A stretch of 64,000 bases of DNA, taken from contig NZ_CP016353.1 of assembly GCF_002240355.1 (NCBI RefSeq), positions 6,177,001-6,241,000 of the forward strand. Direction: 5' to 3'. The position numbers and the translations under genes are program-made. The DNA comes from Prauserella marina (GTDB lineage: Bacteria > Actinomycetota > Actinomycetes > Mycobacteriales > Pseudonocardiaceae). Shown piece after piece: positions 1-8,071 of the stretch (the first letter of the stretch is position 1; the number at the start of each line of letters is the position of its first letter). The notes below the pieces were generated by a model. The model was not told the DNA's origin, did no database searches, and worked only from the letters and a program-made list of their open reading frames with translations.

Positions 1-713
1 AGCCAGTCGGTGAACCAGCCGATGAACAGCCCGAACAACGGCATGATGATGGGGACCTTGAACAGCAGCCAGACGATGAGCTGGACGATTCCGATCAGGC
101 CGCCGAACACGAGTCCGGACCGGGCGATGAACCGGAACTCCTCACGGCCCGCTTCGCGGAAGATGCGGTTCAGGAGCGCCTTGTCCTTGACGAGGCTCGT
201 GACCACCATGTCCTTGAGATCGAAGACCGATTCGACGTCGCCTTTGATGGCGGTCAACACTCCGGCAACCATGCGCGGCGTCTCGGCCTGCACTCTGCTG
301 ATCACCAGCCGCTGAACGCGGTTGGGCAGCGATTCCCACAGTCCCGGCTGGTACTCGGCCGCGATCGCCCTGACGATCTCGTCGGTCGCTTCGAGCAGCG
401 GTTTCTCGATCTCCGCCGCGATGCGGGCCGGATCGAGTCGCTCGACCACGTCCTTCGGCTTGATGAGCTGTTCGGTCATCGTGTCGCACGCGATGCTCGC
501 CATCCGCGCGGCACGCTTCGGCACGATGCCCTGCCAGCCGAGGACCCGCTTGCGCCGAACCTTGAGCCCTACGTACTCCAGTGGCTGGAACATCATGCGG
601 ATGGCGACGAGCTTGGTGACATAACCGATGAGCGCGGCGACGACGGGAATGGAGCAATACACCGGCCAGTGCCGCGCGAAGTCGTCCGCGATCGCGACGA
701 GGTAGTCGCCCAT
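1..713 (-). CDS. DUF445 family membrane protein (C-terminus cut by window edge)
   Basis: About 237 residues are visible, starting at an ATG at 713 with GGGTGAGG just upstream. The protein opens with a hydrophobic segment (VVAALIGYVTKLVAIRMMF, about residues 18-36), then has a long charged and helical middle. It returns to the membrane near the edge (SGLVFGGLIGIVQLIVWLLF, about residues 200-219). The N-terminal signature G-Y-x-T-K-L-V-A-I-R-M-M-F-x-P-L and the overall plan match the DUF445 (PF04286) family of bacterial membrane proteins of unknown function. The stop lies outside the window. No partner gene is evident; the next gene upstream is separated by about 80 bp. Confidence 0.82.
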   Translation of the reverse strand, partial: MGDYLVAIADDFARHWPVYCSIPVVAALIGYVTKLVAIRMMFQPLEYVGLKVRRKRVLGWQGIVPKRAARMASIACDTMTEQLIKPKDVVERLDPARIAAEIEKPLLEATDEIVRAIAAEYQPGLWESLPNRVQRLVISRVQAETPRMVAGVLTAIKGDVESVFDLKDMVVTSLVKDKALLNRIFREAGREEFRFIARSGLVFGGLIGIVQLIVWLLFKVPIIMPLFGLFIGWFTDW

Positions 714-795
714 GCCTCACCCGTCCCCGTTCGAGTGACCCATGATCACACGGGCAGCGCAGGCGACGCACCTGCTTGCCAGGGCATTCTCCTTG

Positions 796-1560
796 CTAGC
801 GCAAGGCTTCCTCACCGGACCGCGTCGGATCGCAGGCCCGCCAGAAGCTCACCCCGAGAGCGGATATCCGCACCGTGTGCCTGACGAACTTGGCCCGCTT
901 GACCATCCGTTCCGCGGCCCGCACGGTCTCGTCGGTCAACAGGATCTCGTACTGAGTGCTCAGTGCCGGTGCTTCCTCGTCGATATCGACGAGGCCGAAA
1001 CCGACGAGCCGGGACACGTAGGCCGGAACGTGATCGAGCAGCGAGACCCCGGCTGCCTTGCCGACCGTCGAGGCGTTGCGCAGCAACAGCCTCCCGCTCG
1101 CGCCCAGCCCGGTGCGCTCGACGACGTCGACGGCGGGGAACGGCGAACCGTCCGAAAGGGCCGAGAGGATGCGGGCTTCGTCGGGAGTGAGTTGTCGCAG
1201 GACGACGGCGTACAGGTAGTCCCTCGATCGCGCGCTGTCCAAGTTGGTGGAACGGTTGAGCAGCTCGGCCATCGCCGCTCTCAGCGGCTCCGGCGGGGCG
1301 ATGACGGCCACCGTCCGCGCGGGACGCTGCTCGCCCGAGGTGTGCCGCGCGACGGTCGGAGCCTTGTTCAACGTCGCGAGGTAGGGATCACCCGCGGCTT
1401 CAAGACGTCTGCGCAGCTCACCGAGGGCCTTGCGTTCGAGCTCCCGCAGACCACGCTCGGCGGCATCGGCTCCTGGCAAACGTTTGCCAACCGAATAGCC
1501 GGCGCGAGCGGCCCAGCCCGCGACCTTCCCCGCCCGCTGTACGACATCCTCCGGCTTCAC
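796..1560 (-). CDS. Abi-alpha (DUF4393-like) family protein
   Basis: 254 residues, start ATG at 1560. The N-terminus (residues 1-70) is basic and helical. The middle has LTPDEARILSALSDG followed by a domain with VVERTGLGASGRLLL and the end VRISALGVSFWRACDP. The LTPDEARIL block and the C-terminal TxxG.xFxxAC end are what I know from actinomycete proteins annotated as Abi-alpha or DUF4393 (PF14337), named for a link to abortive phage infection. No membrane segment or catalytic motif is obvious. It is monocistronic, 82 bp upstream of the DUF445 gene. The family name is a recognition call; a defence role is not shown by the sequence. Confidence 0.6.
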   Translation of the reverse strand: MKPEDVVQRAGKVAGWAARAGYSVGKRLPGADAAERGLRELERKALGELRRRLEAAGDPYLATLNKAPTVARHTSGEQRPARTVAVIAPPEPLRAAMAELLNRSTNLDSARSRDYLYAVVLRQLTPDEARILSALSDGSPFPAVDVVERTGLGASGRLLLRNASTVGKAAGVSLLDHVPAYVSRLVGFGLVDIDEEAPALSTQYEILLTDETVRAAERMVKRAKFVRHTVRISALGVSFWRACDPTRSGEEALR

Positions 1561-1630
1561 GCCACGATGCTACTTCGGACCGTCACGTAGAGCGTCCGGC
1601 AACCATCGCGTACCGGCCGCGCGGTGCCCA

Positions 1631-2047
1631 TCACCGCTCGCACGGAGGGCGATTCCCGGACGCACTCTCAGGACCGTCGTCCTTGCTTTCGAGGAAGCCC
1701 CAGTTGCGCAGCGCGCCCCGGATGAAGTCGGCTCCGATCCGGTTCGCCTGGTCCGCGTTGCCGACGACCCGGTCCGGGGTGTCCTGACCTGCGGCCCGGT
1801 CGTGATCTCGATGTTCGACCTGTTCGCCGCCGTCGTCGCAGTGGTCTCGACCGTTGTCCCGCCGTTCGATCACGCGTTCGCGCTCCGCCTCCGGGTACCG
1901 CCACTCGCCTCCGCATCCGTTGGGACATGGCATCTCGATCGTCCGCAACACACCAGAGGGTTGCGGCTGCTGCCAGGACAGCGTTCCGGAGCCACGACAG
2001 AGCGGGCAGCTACTTGGGGACCTGCCCGAGTCCTCCGCAGTTGCCAC
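1631..2047 (-). CDS. Small zinc-ribbon hypothetical protein, second of an overlapping pair
   Basis: 138 residues if the GTG at 2047 is used, which has GGAAGG about 8 bp upstream; a longer frame opens at 2101. Near the N-terminus are two cysteine clusters, CPLCRGSGT and CPNGCGGEW, of the CxxCxGxG kind seen in the DnaJ zinc domain. A very charged segment (REERVIERRDNGRD-like composition, many D, H, R and E) follows, and the end reads GADFIRGALRNWGF. It overlaps the preceding 36-residue zinc-ribbon gene by 38 bp in another frame. I do not recognise a specific family. The cysteine spacing suggests zinc binding; function unknown. Confidence 0.5.
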   Translation of the reverse strand: MATAEDSGRSPSSCPLCRGSGTLSWQQPQPSGVLRTIEMPCPNGCGGEWRYPEAERERVIERRDNGRDHCDDGGEQVEHRDHDRAAGQDTPDRVVGNADQANRIGADFIRGALRNWGFLESKDDGPESASGNRPPCER

Positions 2048-2120
2048 ACGGATCCTTCCGGTTGGGGCCCAGCCCGGAGCCGTGACACCGCGGGCAATCA
2101 ACCATGTCGCCGAAGTTCAT
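2010..2120 (-). CDS. 36-residue double CxxC zinc-ribbon mini-protein
   Basis: A short frame from ATG 2120 to TAG 2010. The product has two neat metal-binding knuckles, CPRCHGSGLG (residues 9-18) and CGNCGGLGQV (residues 25-34), separated by a basic linker. This is the CxxCxGxG repeat of the DnaJ cysteine-rich domain reduced to one ribbon. GAGGGA lies about 10 bp before the ATG. Both knuckles in one short frame are unlikely by chance. The 3' end overlaps the next gene, which carries another pair of knuckles, so the two may be translated together or may be fragments of one ancestral protein. Confidence 0.5.
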   Translation of the reverse strand: MNFGDMVDCPRCHGSGLGPNRKDPCGNCGGLGQVPK

Positions 2121-2148
2121 CGTGCACCGTCCCTCGCTCAACTGTTGA

Positions 2149-2163
2149 ATGCTGAATCAGCAT
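2149..2163. promoter_or_regulatory. 15-bp perfect palindrome upstream of the zinc-ribbon genes
   Basis: ATGCTGA-A-TCAGCAT is a perfect 7+1+7 palindrome, 29 bp upstream of the ATG of the 36-residue gene on the minus strand. Its position fits an operator for that gene pair. No regulator for it is visible in the window. Confidence 0.4.
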
Positions 2164-2794
2164 AGATCGAGAAAAGGAAGGAGCATCAACGCGCTCATTA
2201 TCGGCTGAGCCGTTTGCCGCAGCATTCCGGCAATCGAGTACGAATTTCCGTACTCCAACCCGACGCAATTAGCCGGAAGGTACGTCATAACGGCGGCGAC
2301 AGCAGAAGGATTGTCCGCCCCGCCGCGGGCCGCGACCCGCGCAACCCCCGCCAACCTGCTGAGCAACCTCCAGCGCGCCACCGGCTCGCCGCCAGGGCGC
2401 AGCGGCCGCTTCAAGGCCACCCGTGCTCATATCCTGATTATTCCAGGACTTGACAGAGGCGGGGTAGCTCCGGCTTTTCAACCCGAACGTCCCGTTCGGG
2501 CTGAAGGCCAGCCCGCCCCCAGTCCAACCAGGACAGCCGCGCTCACCTGCGGCAAGACCACTTTCTCCGCCGCCGATGATGCTTACACACCGACGCACTC
2601 ACGGCAAAGAACATACGAATGGTGGTTTTTCCCGCGAGTGGGAAGCGACACGATGAGCCAACCCGGCCCGAAAATACCAAGAGCAACATAAATCAGAAGT
2701 TGATCACTCGATTGTCGCAATCATCGGCCCGTGCCCATTACCCAGGGGCAGCGAAAGTGCTCGGCTGAGTATCCCGAAACCGCACCGGACTCGC
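2164..2794. other. Gene-poor stretch of about 630 bp
   Basis: No frame here has convincing protein features. The base composition is patchy, with AT-richer blocks near 2150-2300 and 2590-2720. One hairpin is clear: TTCA-a-CCCGAACG, a 3-base loop, CGTTCGGG-c-TGAA, at 2477-2505, without a T-run on either strand. The region may be a scar of lost mobile DNA next to the zinc-ribbon genes, but no attachment site or transposase remnant can be shown. Confidence 0.5.
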
Positions 2795-3403
2795 TCAACC
2801 CAGCCAGCTCTTCGCGGCCACCAGCCCCGCACGGGTGATCTGGTGACCTCCCTCGTGCCAGTCCTCCGTCACATCCGCCGAACGCTGCCGCAGCATTGAG
2901 ACGAGGTTCCTGCTCGAAGCCGCCGGGGCCATCGGATCCCTCGTCCCGTTCGAGAGGAAAACGCGTGTCGCGCTCAGATCGAAGGTCGGCGGGTCGGGCA
3001 CCGGCGACATCGCGGCGAAGAGCATCGCCTCCTTGAGCGCGTCAGGCCGCAGCAACGTCACCGCCGCCGCGATGTTCGCGCCGTTCGAGAACCCGGCGGC
3101 GACCAACCTTCGCCCTGCGAATCCGTACTCCTCACCGGCGGCAAGCACGAAATCGGCGAGCTGCCCGGCCCTCACGACGACGTCATCGGTGTCGAAAACG
3201 CCTTCGGCGAGCCGTCGGAACCACCGTGCGGCACCGTTCTCGGACACCGGGCCCGCTGGTGCGAGCATCGGCGACGACGGACTCAGTTCCCTGCCGAGCG
3301 CGAGAATGTCGTCGGGGCCGCTTCCGGTGCCGTGCAACAACAACAGCACCGGTGCGTCCTCATCGCCTTCGACGAACCGGTGATCGAGCGAGAGCGTTGT
3401 CAT
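2795..3403 (-). CDS. Alpha/beta-hydrolase, MhqD/phospholipase-carboxylesterase type
   Basis: 202 residues from the ATG at 3403, which overlaps the stop of the dioxygenase gene upstream (ATGA). The fold is a small esterase: oxyanion-loop HGTGSGPDD (about residues 22-30), nucleophile elbow GFSNGAN, an acid in NGTRDPMAP and a C-terminal GGHQI histidine. This matches the carboxylesterase family that includes Bacillus MhqD and YtpP. It is translationally coupled to the glyoxalase-fold dioxygenase and lies in the regulon of the divergent MarR gene, so it probably acts in the same detoxification route for quinones or aromatic electrophiles. The substrate is inferred. A longer frame opens at 3484, but the coupled start is far better. 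Confidence 0.85.
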   Translation of the reverse strand: MTTLSLDHRFVEGDEDAPVLLLLHGTGSGPDDILALGRELSPSSPMLAPAGPVSENGAARWFRRLAEGVFDTDDVVVRAGQLADFVLAAGEEYGFAGRRLVAAGFSNGANIAAAVTLLRPDALKEAMLFAAMSPVPDPPTFDLSATRVFLSNGTRDPMAPAASSRNLVSMLRQRSADVTEDWHEGGHQITRAGLVAAKSWLG

Positions 3404-4365
3404 GCGCCGGCCGGGTTGTTCTCGGAGGGAAGGTCCAGTTTGGGCAGCGCGGCCTCGATCTGCTCCCGGTTCGGTTCCAGCCATGGCGGCAGTTTCAGCG
3501 CCTTACCGAGTTCGAGCAGTGGCTCGTCGATCGAGAATCCTGGCTGGTCGGTCGCGATCTCAAGCAGCGTTCCGCCGGGCTCTCGGAAGTAGATGGAACG
3601 GAAGTACTGACGGTCCATAATGGACGTTACCGAGACTCCTCGGTCGACCAGTTCGGAGCGCCAGTCGACCTGCGTCTGCTCGTCAGGGGCCCGCCAAGCG
3701 ACATGGTGGACGGTTCCGGCAGCGACGAGCCCGCGCGGAGCGTCGGGCGTGACGAGCACGTCCACCATCGCGCCGGGGCCACCCTCTCCCGCGTTGAACC
3801 GGAACCTGTTGCCGTCCTCCTCGGCGAACGAAAGGCCCAGGTCTTCAGTGAGCGTGCCGACCGTCGCGTCCTCGCGCGACACGGAAAGGGTCACCGAGTG
3901 CAACCCCCTGACGGCATGCTCACCAGGCACGAGCGGCGTGTCCCACGGGTCGCGCGGATCGCCCTGCGGATGCGCGACGAGCGCGAGCACGAGTCCGTCG
4001 GGGTCACGAAACGTCAGCGTCTCCTCGTTGTCCCTCGTGACGACGTCGCTTGCCTCGACGCCCTGGGCGGCGAGGTGATCGCGCCACCAGCCAAGGGAAC
4101 GCTCCGGCACGGAAAACGCCGTCGTCGTGGCCTGTCCGGTACCGATCCTGCCGCTCGGCGCGTCCTTCCACGGGAAGAAGGTGAGCAACGTACCCGGCCT
4201 GCCGGACTCGTCGCCGTAGTAGAGGTGATAGGTGCCGGGGTCGTCGAAATTGACCGTGGTCTTGACGAGCCGCAGCCCGAGCGTTCGCACGTAGAAGTCC
4301 GCGTTGCGCTGCGGATCTCCGCCGATCGCCGTGACGTGATGCAGCCCGCTTGTCCGGAACGACAT
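3400..4365 (-). CDS. Ring-cleaving dioxygenase of the glyoxalase (VOC) fold, MhqO-like
   Basis: 321 residues, start ATG 4365. Two VOC modules are visible: the first opens with SGLHHVTAIGGDPQRNADFY, the second with VRGLHSVTLSVSREDA near residue 150. A module-end E occurs in REPGGTLLEIATDQPGF, and conserved metal-ligand histidines lie in HHVTA and VHHVAW. Length and motifs match MhqO-type dioxygenases, implicated in hydroquinone and catechol detoxification in Bacillus. It is first in a two-gene operon with the esterase and is transcribed divergently from the MarR regulator, 92 bp away. A palindromic site lies between them. Confidence 0.88.
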   Translation of the reverse strand: MSFRTSGLHHVTAIGGDPQRNADFYVRTLGLRLVKTTVNFDDPGTYHLYYGDESGRPGTLLTFFPWKDAPSGRIGTGQATTTAFSVPERSLGWWRDHLAAQGVEASDVVTRDNEETLTFRDPDGLVLALVAHPQGDPRDPWDTPLVPGEHAVRGLHSVTLSVSREDATVGTLTEDLGLSFAEEDGNRFRFNAGEGGPGAMVDVLVTPDAPRGLVAAGTVHHVAWRAPDEQTQVDWRSELVDRGVSVTSIMDRQYFRSIYFREPGGTLLEIATDQPGFSIDEPLLELGKALKLPPWLEPNREQIEAALPKLDLPSENNPAGA

Positions 4366-4404
4366 GGCCTTCTCCTTCGGCTCGTGTTCCCACGCTAGCC
4401 GGTA

Positions 4405-4438
4405 AATCTCTCGCTCGCAAGATATATTCCAGAGAGAT
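4405..4438. promoter_or_regulatory. Probable MarR operator between mhqO-like and marR genes
   Basis: ATCTCTCGC (4406-4414) and GCAAGATAT (4417-4425) form an imperfect inverted repeat resembling MarR-type sites built from ATCTTGA/TCAAGAT arms. A second arm AGAGAT at 4433-4438 mirrors ATCTCT at 4406-4411. The site covers the short divergent promoter region of both transcripts, so the MarR protein probably represses both. Confidence 0.55.
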
Positions 4439-4457
4439 GTTGAGGTATGCTGGTCGA

Positions 4458-4913
4458 GTGCCGAACGAACCCGATGACGACGAGATCATCACCTGGTGGG
4501 GCTTGGTGATCGAAGGCTACGTAGCCACACAGGACCGCCTGATGGGCGAGATCGCCGAACGGTTCGGTCTCGCGCCTGCCTCCTTCGACATCCTGCTCCG
4601 GCTCGTCCGCTCCCCGGAGCATCGGATGCCCATGACCCGGCTGGCAAGGGAGGCGGCACTGTCCAGCGGAGGTTTCACCAAGGTGGCTGACCGGCTCGCG
4701 GCGGCGGACCTCATCGTCCGGCTCCCGAGCGAGGCGGACCGGCGCGTCACCTACGCCTGCCTCACCGACCACGGTCGCGACGTCGCCGAGCAGGCGAGGA
4801 AGGCGGGGGCGGACATCCTGCGCCGCGCGGTGCTGCGCCCACTGGGTCCCACCGGTTCCCAGTCGCTGGCCGAAGCCATGCGCACGCTGCGCGAGGTCAA
4901 CGGCGAAGCCTGA
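4458..4913 (+). CDS. MarR-family transcriptional regulator
   Basis: 151 residues from GTG 4458, which has GAGGT about 10 bp upstream; an in-frame ATG at 4437 has no good site. The winged-helix domain is clear: FGLAPASFDILLRLVRSPEHRMPMTRLAREA is helix 1-3, SSGGFTKVADRL the recognition helix, and the wing contains RLPSEADRRVTYACLT. This is the standard MarR layout, with the conserved D-R-R of the wing. It is divergent from the dioxygenase-esterase operon, with a palindromic site between, the genetic arrangement of MhqR and similar quinone-sensing repressors. It has no cysteine in the N-terminal helix, so the sensing mode is unclear. Confidence 0.88.
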   Translation: MPNEPDDDEIITWWGLVIEGYVATQDRLMGEIAERFGLAPASFDILLRLVRSPEHRMPMTRLAREAALSSGGFTKVADRLAAADLIVRLPSEADRRVTYACLTDHGRDVAEQARKAGADILRRAVLRPLGPTGSQSLAEAMRTLREVNGEA

Positions 4914-4955
4914 CGGATCCCGCCGAGCCGGTCGCGGGGCGGGCCGGGCGGAGCG

Positions 4956-5056
4956 GCGAGATCCGCACTCAGGCGCGCGAGATCCGCAGCCGTGCCCGCA
5001 AGATCCGCGTTCACGCGCGCGAGATCCGCGTCGGCGCCCACGGGATCCGCGATCGG
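4956..5056. repeat. 21-bp direct repeat array, forward orientation, about 5 units
   Basis: Units start at 4956, 4977, 4998, 5019 and 5040, each beginning GCGAGATCCGC or a close variant. The following 10 bases vary more. The same unit recurs in inverted orientation at 5188-5313 and at two other places in the window (37863-37946, 39685-39914). Because 21 is divisible by three, one strand reads as an ADL-type heptapeptide repeat, but no gene frame is supported. Confidence 0.8.
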
Positions 5057-5187
5057 ACGTCAAGCTCGGCCATCGACCATCGGCCAGCGACCCGCGCCCC
5101 ACGACCAGCGGCCAGGGCGCTCTCGCCGGGGCGTGACCCGCCAGATGACCTCGGCCGCCGCCAAACATCAGCCCGCGCCACGCGAAC

Positions 5188-5313
5188 GCGGATCTCGCGC
5201 ACCCGGGCGCGGACCTCACCGTCCTGGGTGCGGATCTCACCGTCCTGGGCGCGGACCTCACCGTCCCGAACGCAGAACTCGCCGGTCTGAGTGCGGGACT
5301 CGCGCGCCCCGGC
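5188..5313. repeat. 21-bp direct repeat array, reverse orientation, 6 units
   Basis: Units start at 5188, 5209, 5230, 5251, 5272 and 5293 and begin GCGGATCTC or GCGGACCTC, the complement of the forward array at 4956. The two arrays face each other across a spacer of about 130 bp, so the transcript of this region could fold into a long imperfect stem. It fills most of the 410-bp gap between marR and the small membrane protein. Confidence 0.8.
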
Positions 5314-5324
5314 TGCGGCTGCGG

Positions 5325-5756
5325 TCAGGGGCTCGGGGCCAGGGCTTCGGCCCGCTCGCCGACGGCTACCGCCGACCACACCACGAACGCCCACACCGCC
5401 ACCGCCGCCGCGACATCGAGATAAATCGTCGCGAACCAGAACGGCGGGATGTCGACAGGTCCGACAAGGAAATGCCCCAGCGACACCAGACCCGACACCG
5501 AGTACAACAACAAGAGCCCACGCGCGGCCCAATATCGACGCCGGGTGTAGGCCACGTACCCCGCGATTCCCGCCGCGGTGAACAGGAACCAGCCGCCGGC
5601 GACCAGAATCTGCGCCGCACCGAGACTCAGCCACTCGATCCGCGGATACTCCGCGATCGCGAACGTGTTGTGCGTGTAGTGCAGGCCCGTCGCCAACAAG
5701 CTGAACCCGAGAACCACCCTCAGCGCGGTCAGTCCCTTGGCATGCGCGTCGGCCAT
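5325..5756 (-). CDS. Small four-helix membrane protein
   Basis: 143 residues from ATG 5756, which has a GGGGG-rich site 8 bp upstream; the frame also reaches a TTG at 5771. Four hydrophobic segments are visible: RVVLGFSLLATGLHY, LSLGAAQILVAGGWFLFTAAGIAGYV, GLLLLYSVSGLVSLGHFLVG and FATIYLDVAAAVAVWAFVVW. The size and helix plan resemble small DoxX-like or hypothetical actinomycete membrane proteins, but no signature decides. It lies 53 bp downstream of the MMPL exporter on the same strand and may be cotranscribed with it. Confidence 0.75.
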   Translation of the reverse strand: MADAHAKGLTALRVVLGFSLLATGLHYTHNTFAIAEYPRIEWLSLGAAQILVAGGWFLFTAAGIAGYVAYTRRRYWAARGLLLLYSVSGLVSLGHFLVGPVDIPPFWFATIYLDVAAAVAVWAFVVWSAVAVGERAEALAPSP

Positions 5757-5809
5757 GACAAACGCCCCCAAACCAGATCGCTGGATCGTTCCTCATGGCA
5801 GGGTAGCCA

Positions 5810-7924
5810 TCACCTGTGCTCGGGTACCAGCTTTGGCTCCAGTGCGACTTCCGGCAATGTCTTGTCGAGCCATCGCGGCAACCACCAAGCCCGCTCACCG
5901 AGCAACTTCATCACGGCGGGCACGATCAGGCAGCGAATCACGAACGCGTCGAGCAACACGGCGACCGCGAGCCCGAGCCCGAACTGTTGCAACATCCGGT
6001 CGCTGCTCAACACGAAAGCCCCGAACACGACGATCATGATGGCCGCGGCGGCCGTGATGACCCCGCCCGTGGTCGCGAGTCCTTCCCGCACGGCCAACGT
6101 CGCGTTGCCGGTTCGCCGCCATTCCTCGTGCATCCGCGAGACGAGGAACACCTCGTAGTCCATGGAAAGCCCGAAGACGATCGCGAAAATCATCACCGGA
6201 ACGAATGCCTCGATGGGGCCGGGTTGCGCACCGAACAGTCCCTGTCCGAACACCAGCGTGACGACACCGAGGCTGGCTCCGATGCTCAGCAGGTTCAGTA
6301 CGGCCGCCTTGAGCGGGATGAGCAACGACCGGAACACAGCGGCGAGCAGCAGCGCGGAAAGTCCGACCACGACGATGATGAACAACGGAAGCCGGTCGCT
6401 CACCGCTTGCGCGAAGTCGGCCGCCGCCGCGACGGAACCGCCGACGAGATAGGTACCACCGGTCTGTTCGGCAAGGCCGGGAAGTACGTCGCCGCGCAAC
6501 GTGTCGAGCAACGCGTGCGTTTCCTCCGACTGCGGCGCCGTTTCGGGGTAGACGAGAATCGTGCTGACCGCACCCGAGGGGAAAACGGGAGAAACCTCGG
6601 CAACCCCTTCGGTTCCGGTGAGCGCGGCACGCAGGCCGGAACCGTCCCCTTCGGACACTACGACGAGCGGGCCGTTGAAACCCTCGCCGAAACCTTCCGT
6701 CGTGAGATCGTAAGCCTGCCTGCTCGTCGAGCTTTCCGCCTCGGTTCCGGCATCGGCGAACCCGAGTCGCATGTCAAGCGCCGGCAACGACAGCGCGCCC
6801 AACGCGGCGAGCGCGACCACCAAGGGAACGACCGGCCTGCGCTGCACGGCGGCACCGAGGCTGCGCCAGCGGTGCTCGCCATTGCCGCGCAGCGCCCTCT
6901 TGCGAACCGTTTTCTCCACCCTGGCACCGAAAACCGCGAGCAAAGCGGGAAGCAGTGTCACGGACGCGATCATGGTCACCAGAACGGTGAGTGCCACCGC
7001 GAAGGCAACGCCTCGCAACGAACCGAGCCCCAGCACGAGCAATCCCAGCAGCGCGATGATGACGGTACACCCCGCGAACAGCACGGACCGCCCAGCGGTG
7101 TCGAGCGCGATTCTCGCCGCCCTGTCCCGGTCCGCGCCTGCCAGCAGTTCACTTCGGAACCGCGCGAACACGAGCAGCGCGTAGTCGATACCGACGCCGA
7201 GCCCGACAAGCATCATCAACGGCGGGGTGTAGGAGGGTACGTCGACGACGTGCGAGACGAGACCGATGATGCCGATCGTGCTGCCGACGGCGAGCAACGC
7301 CATCCCGATGGGGACGGCGGCCGCGAGCAGCGAACCGAACATGAACACGAGGATCACCAGCGCTGCGAGCAGGCCGGCGCCCTCAGCGGCACCTCCCCCA
7401 CCTTCCTGTGCCTCCCTCGCCGCGTCGCCACCGAGGCCGACCCGCAGTCCGGACCCTTCCGCGGCTTCGCCCTTGTCGATGAGGCCGCGCACGTCGTCGG
7501 CCGAAGCGCCCGGCGTGAGCGTGATCGTCGCCATGCCGATGGCACCGTCATCGGAAACGGCATCAGGAGCGTCGAACCCGGCAATCGAGGCGACACCAGG
7601 CATCGTGCGCATTTCGGCAAGCAGGGCATCGAGCCGGTCTCGGGACTGCCCGATGCCGTTGTCCGTGCCGACGAGCAGCGACACGGTTTCGGCTTGTTCG
7701 GCTGCGGCCCCTTGCCTGGCCAGCACATCACTCACCTGTTGCGACTCGGTGCCGGGAAGCGAATGGTCGTCCCGGTAGTCGGCGCCGAGCAGTTGCGAAC
7801 CCGCGGTGACCGCGACGAGTACGGCGATCCACATACCGATGGCGAGCCAGCGTCTGCGTTGCGCGAACGCGGCGAGCTTGTGCGGCACCCCGCGAGGGGC
7901 CACTGTGGGCGACTGTGTGTGCAT
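5810..7924 (-). CDS. MMPL-family RND transporter
   Basis: 704 residues with the RND layout: TM1 near residues 28-46, an extracytoplasmic loop, a bundle of helices about 185-330, then a repeat of the same plan in the second half (TM near 372, loop, helices about 525-680). The MMPL hallmarks are the GxGxDYALLVF segment (GLGVGIDYALLVFARFRSEL) and its partner GLSMDYEVFLVSRMHEEW in the second half, each with an Asp-Tyr pair used in proton relay. It probably exports lipid or a hydrophobic drug. It lies about 150 bp downstream of a two-component system on the same strand, which may control it. Confidence 0.93.
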   Translation of the reverse strand: MHTQSPTVAPRGVPHKLAAFAQRRRWLAIGMWIAVLVAVTAGSQLLGADYRDDHSLPGTESQQVSDVLARQGAAAEQAETVSLLVGTDNGIGQSRDRLDALLAEMRTMPGVASIAGFDAPDAVSDDGAIGMATITLTPGASADDVRGLIDKGEAAEGSGLRVGLGGDAAREAQEGGGGAAEGAGLLAALVILVFMFGSLLAAAVPIGMALLAVGSTIGIIGLVSHVVDVPSYTPPLMMLVGLGVGIDYALLVFARFRSELLAGADRDRAARIALDTAGRSVLFAGCTVIIALLGLLVLGLGSLRGVAFAVALTVLVTMIASVTLLPALLAVFGARVEKTVRKRALRGNGEHRWRSLGAAVQRRPVVPLVVALAALGALSLPALDMRLGFADAGTEAESSTSRQAYDLTTEGFGEGFNGPLVVVSEGDGSGLRAALTGTEGVAEVSPVFPSGAVSTILVYPETAPQSEETHALLDTLRGDVLPGLAEQTGGTYLVGGSVAAAADFAQAVSDRLPLFIIVVVGLSALLLAAVFRSLLIPLKAAVLNLLSIGASLGVVTLVFGQGLFGAQPGPIEAFVPVMIFAIVFGLSMDYEVFLVSRMHEEWRRTGNATLAVREGLATTGGVITAAAAIMIVVFGAFVLSSDRMLQQFGLGLAVAVLLDAFVIRCLIVPAVMKLLGERAWWLPRWLDKTLPEVALEPKLVPEHR

Positions 7925-8071
7925 ACCCGCAGCCTGCGGCTTCGGTGGCCGTCGGCGCGTCCGGCCACGGGCAACAATCGGTGTGCGACCGAGGTCGACC
8001 CCTGGGGGAAAACCCTTACACCCGTGGTTGTGATCGAGTTGCCCGTATGGTCCACAACGGACAACGCGGCG

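Noticed and set aside
2450-2505. TTGACA promoter with hairpin at 2477
   Set aside because: No matching -10 at correct spacing and no gene follows; kept only as a note in the gap entry.
4956-5313. The 21-bp arrays as a heptapeptide-repeat protein gene
   Set aside because: ADLxxLx-like text appears because 21 is a multiple of three; the frames have no consistent start or ribosome site, and both orientations show it.
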